A stretch of 35,422 bases of DNA, taken from a bacterium (GTDB taxonomy: Bacteria > Patescibacteriota > Minisyncoccia > Minisyncoccales > CG1-02-41-26). The DNA lies in NCBI GenBank assembly GCA_021162885.1, contig JAGGXV010000017.1, forward strand, positions 1 through 35,422, given 5' to 3'. The notes under the pieces are model-generated. The model was not told the origin of the DNA. It saw nothing but the letters and a program-made list of their open reading frames with translations, and made no database searches. The position numbers and the translations under genes were made by a program. Within the stretch, counting starts at the first letter, position 1; each line of letters opens with the position of its first letter. Shown piece by piece: positions 1 to 7,040 of this stretch.

Positions 1-327
1 CATTTACCAATTGATCAATTTGATTTAATTGTCTACACCGGCTTTGATTATGTTGGCCGCAATCTTATTTTAACCAAGGCGGCTGATGGAGTAATTATTA
101 TTTGTGGCAGAACCGGCACCTTAAATGAATTTACTGTTGCTTTTGAGTCAAAAACTCCCATTGGAGTTTTGCAAGGCTCTGGAGGAACGGCCGATTTAAT
201 TAAAAAAATTCTAGAAAAAGGTTATCGGCCAAAAACAAGAATTGTCTACGATAGAGACCCCAAAAAATTAGTTAAAAAATTAATTTCCTTAATAAAAAAA
301 GAAAAAAATTCGTATCCGAAGCCGTAG
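1..327 (+). CDS. LOG/SLOG-family nucleotide-binding protein, 3' part only
   Basis: The window opens inside this gene; frame 1 stays open to a TAG at 325-327, giving the last 108 residues. The piece GRTGTLNEF (residues 38-46 of the fragment) resembles the PGGxGTxxE loop of LOG-family (lysine decarboxylase-like, TIGR00725/SLOG) Rossmann proteins, followed by the usual V-L-x-G-S-G-G helix start and a conserved ADLIKKILEKG helix. Family members bind nucleotides; some release cytokinin-like bases from nucleotide monophosphates, but the real substrate here cannot be told. The last codons (about 308-327) lie in a short-repeat array, so the tail KNSYPKP is probably repeat-encoded. Confidence 0.6.
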   Translation, partial: HLPIDQFDLIVYTGFDYVGRNLILTKAADGVIIICGRTGTLNEFTVAFESKTPIGVLQGSGGTADLIKKILEKGYRPKTRIVYDRDPKKLVKKLISLIKKEKNSYPKP

Positions 328-355
328 ATTCGTAAATTCGTACCGCGGCTTCGGT
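308..355. repeat. attcgta repeat array with 9-bp inverted repeat
   Basis: Copies of attcgta at 308 and 328 plus aattcgt at 335 surround an inverted repeat: ccgaagccg at 316-324 pairs with cggcttcgg at 346-354. The left part overlaps the stop codon of the preceding gene. The same attcgta unit recurs at 5073, 21559 and 24663. Confidence 0.75.
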
Positions 356-371
356 AAAAAGGTCGAATAAA

Positions 372-406
372 TCTTAATTTTCCATTTTCAATTCTTAATT
401 TCCAAT
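372..406. repeat. Heptamer array touching a start codon
   Basis: Five consecutive 7-mers in exact register, beginning tcttaat then tttccat and ending ttccaat. The last base is directly followed by the ATG at 407. No Shine-Dalgarno sequence is present. Confidence 0.8.
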
Positions 407-673
407 ATGCCAGAAGAAATCGAAGAAGGCAAATTGATTGGAAAAATAACTCACTATTTTGACAAAATTGAAGTAGCGGTTATTGAACTATCTGCCCCTT
501 TATCGGTTGGCGATACCATCAGAATTGTTGGAGGAGAAGCCACTGATTTTACTCAAAAAGTGGAGTCAATGGAAATGGAGCATGAAAAAATCCAAAAAGC
601 CAAGAAGGGAGATTCAGTTGGTCTGAAAGTAAAAGAAAAAGTCAGAGAAGGCTACAAGGTGTATAAAGTGTAA
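407..673 (+). CDS. EF-Tu domain-2-like small protein
   Basis: An 88-residue beta-rich protein. The pattern GKITHYFDKIEVAVIEL, then LSVGDTIRIVGGEATDFTQKVESM, then AKKGDSVGLKVKEKVREGYKVYKV matches domain 2 of translational GTPases as found in the short 'translation elongation factor-like' proteins and at the C terminus of U32 peptidases. It lacks a GTPase domain. Such proteins are common in archaea and CPR; their role is unknown, though RNA or ribosome binding is a reasonable guess. The start is the ATG that abuts the heptamer array; no upstream alternative has a ribosome binding site. Confidence 0.75.
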   Translation: MPEEIEEGKLIGKITHYFDKIEVAVIELSAPLSVGDTIRIVGGEATDFTQKVESMEMEHEKIQKAKKGDSVGLKVKEKVREGYKVYKV

Positions 674-806
674 ATCCTAAATCCCAAATCCTAAATTCTA
701 AACAAATCCAAAATCCAAAATCCTAATGACCAAAACAGTTTTGAATTTTGAACATTTGAATTTAGATATTGTTTAGGATTTAGATATTAGAGTTTAGGGT
801 TTAATC
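674..806. repeat. Long heptamer array (atcctaa / tttagga), imperfect inverted halves
   Basis: The whole gap is built of 19 heptamers in one register. The left half holds atcctaa (674, 688), atcccaa and attctaa; the right half holds the complementary form tttagga and tttaggg (772-799). The halves can therefore pair imperfectly. The array ends 4 nt before the next ATG (811). Confidence 0.8.
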
Positions 807-810
807 TTTT

Positions 811-1284
811 ATGTTCTTTGATATTTCACAACTTCAGCCATTTTTACAGCTTTTATTAGCCGCTCTTTTAGGAAGCTTAATTGGTTTGGAAAGAGAATAT
901 AAGAGAAAAGAAGCGGGCCTTAAAACTTTTTCTTTGGTTAGTTTAGGAACTTGCTTTTTCGCTGCTGTTGCTGTTTATCTTAGTTCTCACCCATTTTCAG
1001 CAGCAGGTTTTGTGCAAATTGATCCAGGGAGAGTAATTCAGGCCGTGGCTATCGGTATTGGTTTTATTGGCTCGGGTTTGATTATCCACCAAAAGGGTCA
1101 GATTGAAGGATTGACCACAGCTGCTGCTTTGTGGGCAGCGGCCGCCATTGGTATTGGAGTTGGGATAGGATTATATTTTTTAGCAATTTTAGGAACTTTT
1201 CTCACTATCGGAATTTTAGCTGGTTTCAGATTAATAGAGAAGAAATTCTTTCACAAACTCCCAGACGAAGATTATGAGAGATAA
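811..1284 (+). CDS. MgtC/SapB-family inner-membrane protein
   Basis: A 157-residue protein with about five hydrophobic segments. It carries the MgtC signature: GLERE near residue 25, then the conserved AGLKTFSLVSLG turn, and IGIGFIGSGLII in the third membrane segment. MgtC proteins are linked to magnesium stress and to regulation of membrane ATPase; some homologues may be transporters. The long cytoplasmic C-terminal domain of Salmonella MgtC is absent, as in SapB-type members. Its 3' end overlaps the next gene by 11 nt, suggesting translational coupling. Confidence 0.85.
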   Translation: MFFDISQLQPFLQLLLAALLGSLIGLEREYKRKEAGLKTFSLVSLGTCFFAAVAVYLSSHPFSAAGFVQIDPGRVIQAVAIGIGFIGSGLIIHQKGQIEGLTTAAALWAAAAIGIGVGIGLYFLAILGTFLTIGILAGFRLIEKKFFHKLPDEDYER

Positions 1285-2404
1285 AACTTCCCTTTTAGCT
1301 GCTGCTTCTTTAATTGGAACAATAATCGGGGCTGGAGTCTTTGGAATTCCTTATATAATGGCAAAGAGTGGAGTTCTTTTTTGCCTTTTTTATTTTTTAA
1401 TTTTGGGAATTATTGTTTTATTTTTACATTCCGCTTTTGGCGAAATTGTCTTAAGAACAAACGAAAAACATCGATTGATTGGCTATGCTGAAAAATATTT
1501 AGGAAAGAAAGCTAAAATTTTAATAACTTTCTCAACTATCTTTGGTACAATCGGAGCCCTTTTAGCTTATATTATTTTAGGGGGCGATTTTTTAAAAATT
1601 ATTTTTCCTGCTCCTTTCTCTACTTTTCAATTAAGTTTGCTTCTATGGATAATTCTATCTTTTTTCGTCCTTTTAGGGATAAAATCAATTGCCTGGACAG
1701 AAGTTTTTTTGAACATTGGTTTTTTAGTGGTCATTTTTCTGATTTTCTTTTTCAGTTTTCCCAAAATTAATCCTGCTAATTTTGTTCTGGCTAACAAAAA
1801 CTATATTTTTTTACCTTATGGAATTATCCTTTTCAGTTTGGTCGGCTGGAATGCTGTTCCAGAGATTGAAAGAATTTTGAGTAAAAAAGGGAACCTCAAA
1901 AAAGTGATAATTTCCTCAATGGTGTTTGTTGTCGGTTTTTATTTTTTATTTGGTTTAATCATCAGTGGAGTAACCGGCCAAAATACGACAGAAGAGGCTT
2001 TTCAGGGTCTTTTGCCTATTTTGGGACGAAAAATTATGATTTTAGGAGGACTTTTTGGATTATTTTGCGTTTCAACTTCTTTTTTAATTCTAGGGAACTA
2101 TCTTAAAAATGCTTTGATTTTTGATTATCATTTTCCTCGCTTTCTTGCTTTCTTTTTGGCTTGTTTTAGCCCACTGGCGCTATTTCTAACTGGAATCCGA
2201 GAATTCATTTGGGTTATTGCTTTTGTTGGAACTTTTATGGGATTAATTGAAGGGACAGTGATTTGTTTAGTTTACAAAAACGCAAAAAAATTAGGAGAGA
2301 GAGTTCCAGAATACAGTTTAAAAATCCCAAAAATCTTATTATATCTGATACCTTTAATTTTTATTTTCGGTGCTATCTCTCAAATCATTTATTATTTCCA
2401 GTGA
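1274..2404 (+). CDS. Amino-acid permease (APC superfamily, aromatic amino-acid/SLC38-like)
   Basis: A 376-residue, very hydrophobic protein with about 11 predicted membrane helices. The first helix has the APC-superfamily unwound motif GTIIGAGVFGIP (residues 15-26), as in tyrosine/tryptophan permeases of the HAAAP family. Substrate is probably an amino acid, since CPR bacteria generally cannot make most amino acids; specificity cannot be read from sequence. It starts inside mgtC (11-nt overlap), so the two are likely cotranscribed. Confidence 0.8.
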   Translation: MRDKTSLLAAASLIGTIIGAGVFGIPYIMAKSGVLFCLFYFLILGIIVLFLHSAFGEIVLRTNEKHRLIGYAEKYLGKKAKILITFSTIFGTIGALLAYIILGGDFLKIIFPAPFSTFQLSLLLWIILSFFVLLGIKSIAWTEVFLNIGFLVVIFLIFFFSFPKINPANFVLANKNYIFLPYGIILFSLVGWNAVPEIERILSKKGNLKKVIISSMVFVVGFYFLFGLIISGVTGQNTTEEAFQGLLPILGRKIMILGGLFGLFCVSTSFLILGNYLKNALIFDYHFPRFLAFFLACFSPLALFLTGIREFIWVIAFVGTFMGLIEGTVICLVYKNAKKLGERVPEYSLKIPKILLYLIPLIFIFGAISQIIYYFQ

Positions 2405-2497
2405 GACATTTTGCTTTACAAACTTTTTTAAAAATGCAAAAATTAAATTAGCGCAGAATAAAGGTCGTGGTAGTTTTTGTTTAATGAAAAATTTATT

Positions 2498-2845
2498 ATG
2501 GCAAATGAAGTCATTAAAAAAGATGGTTCCAGAGAACCATTTGATGCTGAAAAAATTAGAAATTCAATTAGAGCTGCCTGCCAAGAGGCCGGTCTTGAAG
2601 AGGGTAGGAAAAATGAAGTAGTTGAACAAGTTGCTAAAGTAGCCATTGAGCTAGCAGATAGCAAAGAGGAAATAGCAACCAGCGAAATCAAAGAGAAGAT
2701 TCTTAGCGAGTTAGATAATGTTGAACCTTCAGTTTCAGCCGCCTGGAGAAAATACGAAGAGACGAAAGGAGAAACTCCAGAAACTTCTGAAACTCCAGAG
2801 ACTTCAGAAACCCCTAAAACCTCTGAAGGATCAACAGATGTTTAA
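2498..2845 (+). CDS. Stand-alone ATP-cone domain protein
   Basis: The ATG at 2498 is chosen over an in-frame TTG at 2477 because the ATP-cone fold starts here: ANEVIKKDGSREPFDAEKIRNSI is the classic opening of ATP-cones of NrdR and class I/III ribonucleotide reductases, which sense ATP/dATP. The domain covers about residues 1-88. It is followed by a low-complexity acidic tail with three ETPxTS repeats (about 2770-2825). No reductase or zinc-finger part is attached, so this is not NrdR. In CPR such free ATP-cones are frequent; function is unknown. Confidence 0.8.
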   Translation: MANEVIKKDGSREPFDAEKIRNSIRAACQEAGLEEGRKNEVVEQVAKVAIELADSKEEIATSEIKEKILSELDNVEPSVSAAWRKYEETKGETPETSETPETSETPKTSEGSTDV

Positions 2846-2869
2846 CAAGATTTCTGGAAGACAGATTGC

Positions 2870-2903
2870 GCGCCTCGCTAAAAGCGAGGCGCTTCTTCTT
2901 TAC
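2870..2903 (+). terminator. Intrinsic terminator after the ATP-cone gene
   Basis: A perfect 10-bp stem (gcgcctcgct at 2870-2879, agcgaggcgc at 2883-2892) with an AAA loop, followed by ttcttcttt. The inner word cgctaaaagcg recurs at 2908-2918 and in a palindrome at 18327-18337, so it may also belong to a small repeat family. Confidence 0.65.
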
Positions 2904-3039
2904 AAACCGCTAAAAGCGAGGCATAATAAAAGAAAGCCGGGGACAAAATCCGGGGATGAAAACCGAAGACACTTCCCGAAGAAAGCGGCAAGGAAGGACA
3001 AACTGGACTCGATTAAGAATTTTATTAAACAAAGCAAAA

Positions 3040-3435
3040 ATGCTTAAAGAATTTACTCTTTTAACTGAAAACAGACATCAGTTAGTTGATATTACCAATA
3101 AGGTTGAAAAAATAGTCAAAGAAAGTAAAATTAAAGATGGTTTAGTTTTGATTTTTACTCCTCACTCTACGGCCGGAATTTTATTGACTGAAAATGAATC
3201 TGGGTTAAAACAGGACTTTTTGAAGATTTTTGAGAAGATAGTTTCTGGGCTGGATTTTTTACATAATAGAATTGATGACAATGCTGATTCTCATATTCTT
3301 TCTGGATTAGTTGGCCAGGGGAAAACTCTACCAATTGAAAACGGAAGAATCATAAGGGGAACTTGGCAGCAGATATTTCTAACTGAATTTGATGGGCCGA
3401 GAACTCGAAAGATAATAGTCAAAGTTATTAAATAA
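3040..3435 (+). CDS. yjbQ: YjbQ/UPF0047 family protein (secondary thiamine-phosphate synthase-like)
   Basis: A 131-residue protein starting at ATG 3040; the open frame continues upstream to 2956 but those residues are basic and unlike the family. Family hallmarks are present: FTPHSTAGILLTENE, the histidine-rich HNRIDDNADSHILSGLVGQG, and the C-terminal GTWQQIFLTEFDGPRTRKI. The fold is a compact beta-barrel with a putative metal site formed by the conserved histidines. E. coli YjbQ has weak thiamine-phosphate synthase activity, but the physiological role is unsettled. Confidence 0.85.
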   Translation: MLKEFTLLTENRHQLVDITNKVEKIVKESKIKDGLVLIFTPHSTAGILLTENESGLKQDFLKIFEKIVSGLDFLHNRIDDNADSHILSGLVGQGKTLPIENGRIIRGTWQQIFLTEFDGPRTRKIIVKVIK

Positions 3436-3597
3436 AATCGGGTGAAAGCAGTCCACAGATAAAACCGGAATATTCCTGAATTCTTGAAAAAATTTTTAAG
3501 ATTTTTTTGATAAGTTAGTTTTTAGGAAAATTCGTTTAAAAAATAGGCAGTTTTAACCAACCAAGCCAAAAGTCGAGGAATTAATTAAAATAAAACT

Positions 3598-3690
3598 ATG
3601 GGAACGAAAAAGAAACAAAAAAGAAAAAAGATAAGAAAGCACAAACTAAAAAAGCTGAGAAAGAAAATGAGGCATAAAAAGAGAAAATGA
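3598..3690 (+). CDS. 30-residue basic protein, AURKAIP1/COX24 (mS38/bS22)-like
   Basis: A reading frame of 30 codons from ATG 3598 to TGA 3690. About two thirds of the residues are Lys or Arg, and the run KRKKIRKHKLKKLRKKMR matches the core of the AURKAIP1/COX24 domain ([RK]-x-hydrophobic-x-K-H-K-x-x-K). That domain is found in mitochondrial mS38 and in the mycobacterial small-subunit protein bS22. This suggests a small ribosomal protein that fits into rRNA. Its stop overlaps the start of the next gene (ATGA, 3687-3690). The assignment rests on a short, compositionally biased motif, so it is moderate. Confidence 0.6.
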   Translation: MGTKKKQKRKKIRKHKLKKLRKKMRHKKRK

Positions 3691-4226
3691 AGAACAAAAA
3701 ACTGACCAGAAGTTTTTATATTAGACCGACTTTAAAGGTAGCAAAAGATTTATTAGGGAAGTACATTGTCAGAAAGCGAGGAAAGAAAAAATTAGTTGGC
3801 AAAATTATTGAGACCGAGGCCTATATTGGTCCTCAAGATAAAGCCTCCCATGCTTACGGAGGTAAAGTTACTCCTCGGAATAGAGCGGAGTATTTAATTG
3901 GTGGCCATATTTACATTTATTTAGTTTATGGGATGTATTGGCAGATGAATATCTCAACTTTTAAGGAAGGTAAACCAGAGTGTGTTTTAATTAGAGCTTT
4001 GGATTCAAATTTAAAGAGTTTAGCAGATGGGCCGGGGAAACTTTGCAGATATTTAAAATTAAACAAGTCGTTTTATGGTGAAGATTTAACAAAGAGTAAA
4101 AGGATTTGGTTAGAAGATAGAGGAGAAAAAGTTAAACCCTCTCAAATTACCTCTACCAAACGAATTGGCATAGATTACGCTGGAACTTATTGGTCCCGTC
4201 GGAAATGGCGATTTTTAATAAAATAA
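3687..4226 (+). CDS. mpg: 3-methyladenine DNA glycosylase (MPG/AAG family)
   Basis: A 179-residue protein. It has the MPG pattern VAKDLLGKYIV, the catalytic-region IIETEAYIGPQDKASHAYGG, the substrate-pocket YIYLVYGMYWQMNI, and ADGPGKLCRYLKL. MPG excises alkylated and deaminated purines (3-methyladenine, hypoxanthine) as a monofunctional glycosylase. Length is near the bacterial norm (about 190-200). The start overlaps the tiny basic gene by 4 nt. Together with the EndoQ-like gene, PolX, Ogt-like and RecO it adds to the base-damage repair content of the window. Confidence 0.9.
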   Translation: MKNKKLTRSFYIRPTLKVAKDLLGKYIVRKRGKKKLVGKIIETEAYIGPQDKASHAYGGKVTPRNRAEYLIGGHIYIYLVYGMYWQMNISTFKEGKPECVLIRALDSNLKSLADGPGKLCRYLKLNKSFYGEDLTKSKRIWLEDRGEKVKPSQITSTKRIGIDYAGTYWSRRKWRFLIK

Positions 4227-4283
4227 AAGAAAATGATAAGATAAATAAAACTTTACAATAACAAAATATTTAATTAAATCAAA

Positions 4284-4496
4284 ATGAAAAAAACTTTAAA
4301 AATTTTAGCTTTCTATACTGTCTTGATTTCTCTTTACTCGATAATCACTAACTTCTCAATGCTAGGCCAAGAAATTACTATAAATCAGACAATCGCTTTA
4401 ACTACTTTAGTGACTTTGATTCCAGTAATAATTTTTTCTGCTCTGGTATTATCTTTCTTAAAAGGCAAATCTGAAAAGACCGAGAAACAAAATTAA
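4284..4496 (+). CDS. Small membrane protein, two predicted helices
   Basis: A 70-residue hypothetical with hydrophobic segments at about residues 5-25 and 38-60 and a charged tail (KGKSEKTEKQN). No recognised family. It sits 6 nt upstream of the PEBP gene and reads in the same direction, so the two probably share a transcript. Confidence 0.6.
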   Translation: MKKTLKILAFYTVLISLYSIITNFSMLGQEITINQTIALTTLVTLIPVIIFSALVLSFLKGKSEKTEKQN

Positions 4497-4502
4497 AACT
4501 AT

Positions 4503-5072
4503 ATGAGGGCTTCTCTAAAAATTTTTATTATTTTAATTATTTTAGGTTTAATTGGTGGGGGAATCTTTTGGTATTTTTCTCAAAGGTCTAAAAAAGAAAT
4601 TTCTCAACCAGAAATAACTTTGCCAAAAATTATGAAGATTGAAAGTTCTGCTTTTAAAGAGAATCAATCCATTCCAGAAAAATATACTTGCGATGGAGAA
4701 AATGTAAATCCACTTTTGAAAATTAGCGAAGTTCCAGAAGCAGCTAAAAGTTTAGTTTTGATTGTTGATGACCCCGATGCTCCGATGGGCACTTGGGTTC
4801 ACTGGACAGTTTGGAATGTTTCTTCAAAAACAACAGAAATTCCCGAGAATAGTGTTCCAGAAGGAGCGATAGAGGGAATGACGGATTTCGGTAAGCCCGG
4901 CTATGGAGGTCCTTGTCCACCCTCTGGGACTCATCGCTACTTTTTCAAACTTTACGCTTTAGACACCACTTTGGGTTTGAGTTCTTCAGCCAAAAAAGTG
5001 GATCTTGAAAAAGCAATGGAAGGCCATATCTTAGATAAAGCCGAACTAATCGGTTTGTACTCCCGCCAATAA
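4503..5072 (+). CDS. Membrane-anchored YbhB/YbcL (PEBP/Raf-kinase-inhibitor-like) protein
   Basis: A 189-residue protein. Residues 7-26 form an N-terminal membrane anchor, so the domain should face outside. The PEBP domain follows: IPEKYTCDGENVNPLL, the ligand-site DDPDAPMGTWVHWTVWN, and GKPGYGGPCPPSGTHRYFFKLYALD. Bacterial homologues (E. coli YbhB/YbcL) have a small anion pocket; their function is unknown. The 3' end is followed at once by an attcgta array. Confidence 0.85.
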   Translation: MRASLKIFIILIILGLIGGGIFWYFSQRSKKEISQPEITLPKIMKIESSAFKENQSIPEKYTCDGENVNPLLKISEVPEAAKSLVLIVDDPDAPMGTWVHWTVWNVSSKTTEIPENSVPEGAIEGMTDFGKPGYGGPCPPSGTHRYFFKLYALDTTLGLSSSAKKVDLEKAMEGHILDKAELIGLYSRQ

Positions 5073-5104
5073 ATTCGTAATTCGCGTTATATTCGTAATT
5101 CGTA
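5073..5104. repeat. attcgta array, two + two units
   Basis: Units at 5073 (attcgta) and 5080 (attcgcg), a 4-nt spacer, then attcgta at 5091 and 5098. The same two-spacer-two layout occurs at 21559 and 24663. It begins at the stop codon of one gene and ends 9 nt before the next ATG. Confidence 0.75.
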
Positions 5105-5113
5105 GAGTTTTAC

Positions 5114-6442
5114 ATGAAATTCATTGCCGATTTCCATATTCATTCAAAGTACTCAAGAGCTACTTCCTCTCAGATGGATTTAGAACATATAGCAGAGACT
5201 GCTCATCAAAAGGGAATTAAATTGATGGGAACGGGTGATTTTACTCATCCCGAGTGGTTCAATAATCTTAAAGAAAAATTAGAGCCGGCTGAACCAGGAC
5301 TATTTAGAATTAAGAATCAAGAATTAGGAACCAAGAGCGAGGCAACGAGGTTTATTTTAACTTCAGAAGTGAGTTGTATTTATTCTAAAAATGGCAGAGT
5401 CCGTAAAATTCATATTTTAATTTTTGCTCCAGATTTTGACACAGTTGAGAAAATAAATACTCAATTGGGTTGGATAGGAAATTTGAAAGCCGATGGCCGG
5501 CCAATTTTGGGCTTGGATGCCAAAGAATTGGCAAAGATTGTTTTGAATATTTCTGGAAATTGCTTAATTGTCCCCGCTCATTTAATGACTCCATGGTTTT
5601 CTTTATTTGGCTCGCGCTCAGGATTTGATTCATTAAAAGAGTGCTTTGAAGAATATTCTAAATATATTTTTGCTGGCGAGACCGGATTATCTGCGAATCC
5701 AAAGATGCTCTGGCGGATGCCCGATGGCAGACGTATTACCTTAATCTCAAACAGTGATGCTCATTCTCTTCCCCACTTGGGTAGAGAAGCCAATGTTTTT
5801 GAAGGTGACGAATTAAGCTACAAAGTTATCATAAATGCTATAAAACAAAGTTCTAAAACCAACCTCCAACCTCCAACCCTGAACGAGAAACTTCGTTTCC
5901 CTACGGAGCAGGCCTCTAACCTCCAACTAATCTATACTATTGAATTTTTCCCCGAAGAAGGGAAATACCATTATGACGGGCACCGGCTTTGCGGAATAAG
6001 TTTGAGTCCGGCTGAAACTAAAAAATACAATGGAATTTGTCCCCGCTGTGGTCGACCTTTAACAGTTGGAGTTTTAAATAGAGTTGAGCAGTTAGCTGAC
6101 AGACCAGAGGGATTTCAACCAGAAAACGCAATCCCTTATAAAAGTTTAATTCCTTTGAAAGAAATCATTGCTGAGGTTTTAGGAATAGGTGATTCTACTA
6201 AAGAGGTCGAGAGTGAATACCAAAAGTTAATTAGCCAATTTGGTAGTGAATTTGATATTCTCCTGAATGTTTCAGTTCCTGATCTAAAATCTCTAACCTC
6301 ACCAGAAATTGCTGAAGCTATCTCAAGAGTGAGAGAGGGTAAGGTTAAAGTTATTCCGGGTTATGATGGAGTTTATGGTAAAATCAAAATATTTTCGGAA
6401 GAAGAGAAGAAAGAGGTTTCTGGCCAAAGGAGTTTATTTTAA
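5114..6442 (+). CDS. Endonuclease Q-like PHP-domain protein
   Basis: A 442-residue protein of the TIGR00375/EndoQ family. N-terminal PHP domain: DFHIHSKYSRATS (residues 5-17), GTGDFTHPEW, TSEVSCIY, PAHLMTPWFS, and SNSDAHSLPHLGREAN, which supply the metal-binding His/Asp/Glu set. A zinc finger follows (C298-type Cys, then CPRCGRPL). Archaeal and some bacterial EndoQ cut 5' of deaminated bases such as uracil and hypoxanthine, so a role in deamination repair is likely but not proven here. Two stretches look inserted and repeat-encoded: 5308-5342 and 5861-5930. Homologues, as I recall them, join directly across these sites. Confidence 0.8.
   Translation: MKFIADFHIHSKYSRATSSQMDLEHIAETAHQKGIKLMGTGDFTHPEWFNNLKEKLEPAEPGLFRIKNQELGTKSEATRFILTSEVSCIYSKNGRVRKIHILIFAPDFDTVEKINTQLGWIGNLKADGRPILGLDAKELAKIVLNISGNCLIVPAHLMTPWFSLFGSRSGFDSLKECFEEYSKYIFAGETGLSANPKMLWRMPDGRRITLISNSDAHSLPHLGREANVFEGDELSYKVIINAIKQSSKTNLQPPTLNEKLRFPTEQASNLQLIYTIEFFPEEGKYHYDGHRLCGISLSPAETKKYNGICPRCGRPLTVGVLNRVEQLADRPEGFQPENAIPYKSLIPLKEIIAEVLGIGDSTKEVESEYQKLISQFGSEFDILLNVSVPDLKSLTSPEIAEAISRVREGKVKVIPGYDGVYGKIKIFSEEEKKEVSGQRSLF
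5308..5342 (+). repeat. Heptamer array inside the EndoQ-like gene
   Basis: Five in-register 7-mers: aattaag (5308), aatcaag, aattagg, aaccaag, agcgagg. They code for the segment around KNQELGTKSEA, between the PHP-domain strands LFRI and RFILTSE. Confidence 0.7.
5861..5930 (+). repeat. aacctcc heptamer element inside the EndoQ-like gene
   Basis: Ten heptamers in register: aacctcc twice at 5861 and 5868, a central part with short self-complementarity (aacga/tcgtt), then a returning aacctcc-like unit near 5918. It codes for about 23 residues (NLQPPTLNEKLRF onward) just before the conserved IEFFPEEGKYHYDGHR. Confidence 0.75.
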
Positions 6443-6453
6443 AATAAAAATAT

Positions 6454-6900
6454 ATGGCTATTGAAAAATATCATTTTGGTTCAATAACTATCAATGGAAA
6501 AACCTACAACCACGATGTGGAAGTTAGATGGAGTGGTGAGGTTTTGGATTGGCGGAGAAAAGAAAGTCATCTGATTGCTGTTGAAGATATAAAGAGAGCC
6601 CTGGGGCAGAGTCCCGAGGTGATTGTTATTGGGACAGGGGAGTCGGGGATGGCTCGAGTGACAGAGGAGGCAAAAAAAGAAATTGAAGAAAAAGGAATTA
6701 AATTGATAATTGATAGGACTGAAGAGGCAGTTAAAAGCTTCAATATCATTAATAAAAAGTCAGAAAAAGGCTACAGCCCGCCCACCGCGTCCGAGGTGCC
6801 TTCGAAGAGGGAGACGGAGGGATCGGAGCCCGGCTCGCTTCGCGAACGCACTCTTGAAAAGAAAACCAAAGTTATCGGGCTTTTCCATCTGACTTGTTAA
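6454..6900 (+). CDS. Mth938-like (NDUFAF3/DUF498) protein with an insertion
   Basis: A 148-residue protein. Residues 1-100 match the Mth938 fold: FGSITINGKTYNHDVEV, the strand SPEVIVIGTGESG, and the helix-strand KGIKLIIDRTEEAVKSFN. The family normally closes soon after with a segment like KVIGLFHLTC, which is present here as the last ten residues. Between them lies a foreign-looking, GC-rich stretch of roughly 33 residues (about 6775-6870) rich in Pro, Ser, Glu and Arg. Mth938-like proteins have no agreed bacterial function. Gap to the EndoQ-like gene is 11 nt. Confidence 0.75.
   Translation: MAIEKYHFGSITINGKTYNHDVEVRWSGEVLDWRRKESHLIAVEDIKRALGQSPEVIVIGTGESGMARVTEEAKKEIEEKGIKLIIDRTEEAVKSFNIINKKSEKGYSPPTASEVPSKRETEGSEPGSLRERTLEKKTKVIGLFHLTC
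6775..6856 (+). repeat. GC-rich in-frame insert in the Mth938-like gene
   Basis: This block is strikingly GC-rich against an AT-rich background and holds short inverted words such as tcgcttcgcga. It interrupts the Mth938 domain without breaking the frame. It resembles palindromic elements that insert into coding sequence (as in Rickettsia), but no second copy was seen in the window. Confidence 0.5.
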
Positions 6901-6903
6901 AGG

Positions 6904-6931
6904 TTGACTTTACTTCAGGAATGATTATACT
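6904..6931 (+). promoter_or_regulatory. Sigma-70-type promoter for the zinc-ribbon gene
   Basis: TTGACT at 6904-6909, a 16-nt spacer, and TATACT at 6926-6931. It lies just past the stop of the Mth938-like gene and would start RNA near 6938, about 100 nt before the zinc-ribbon ATG. Confidence 0.65.
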
Positions 6932-6961
6932 TGAAATAGTGGTTCGTGGTCGAAAACTTAA

Positions 6962-7024
6962 GTCGCTAAATTTTGAAATTTAGATGACCTTGGGAGTTTT
7001 AGCCAGAACCCAAAGGTCTTTTTT
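6962..7024 (+). promoter_or_regulatory. Structured leader with terminator-like hairpin (possible attenuator or short ncRNA)
   Basis: Hairpin 1: ctaaatt/aatttag (6966-6983) with gtc/gac closing at 6962/6986. Hairpin 2: gaccttggg (6986-6994) pairs with cccaaaggtc (7009-7018) with one bulge and is followed by six Ts. The two hairpins share bases 6986-6988. The transcript could end here as an RNA of about 85 nt or read on into the gene at 7041. Confidence 0.5.
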
Positions 7025-7040
7025 GTTAGTTATAATATTT

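Noticed and set aside
674-806. CRISPR array
   Set aside because: Units are 7 nt without unique spacers, and no cas genes are present.
2718-3047. Plus-strand 109-residue reading frame rich in Lys and Leu
   Set aside because: It overlaps the ATP-cone gene out of frame and crosses a terminator hairpin; composition is that of a shadow frame.
3436-3597. Possible RNase P or other structured RNA between yjbQ and the 30-codon gene
   Set aside because: A short word resembles RNase P (cagtccacagataaaacc), but no further conserved parts or pairing were found.
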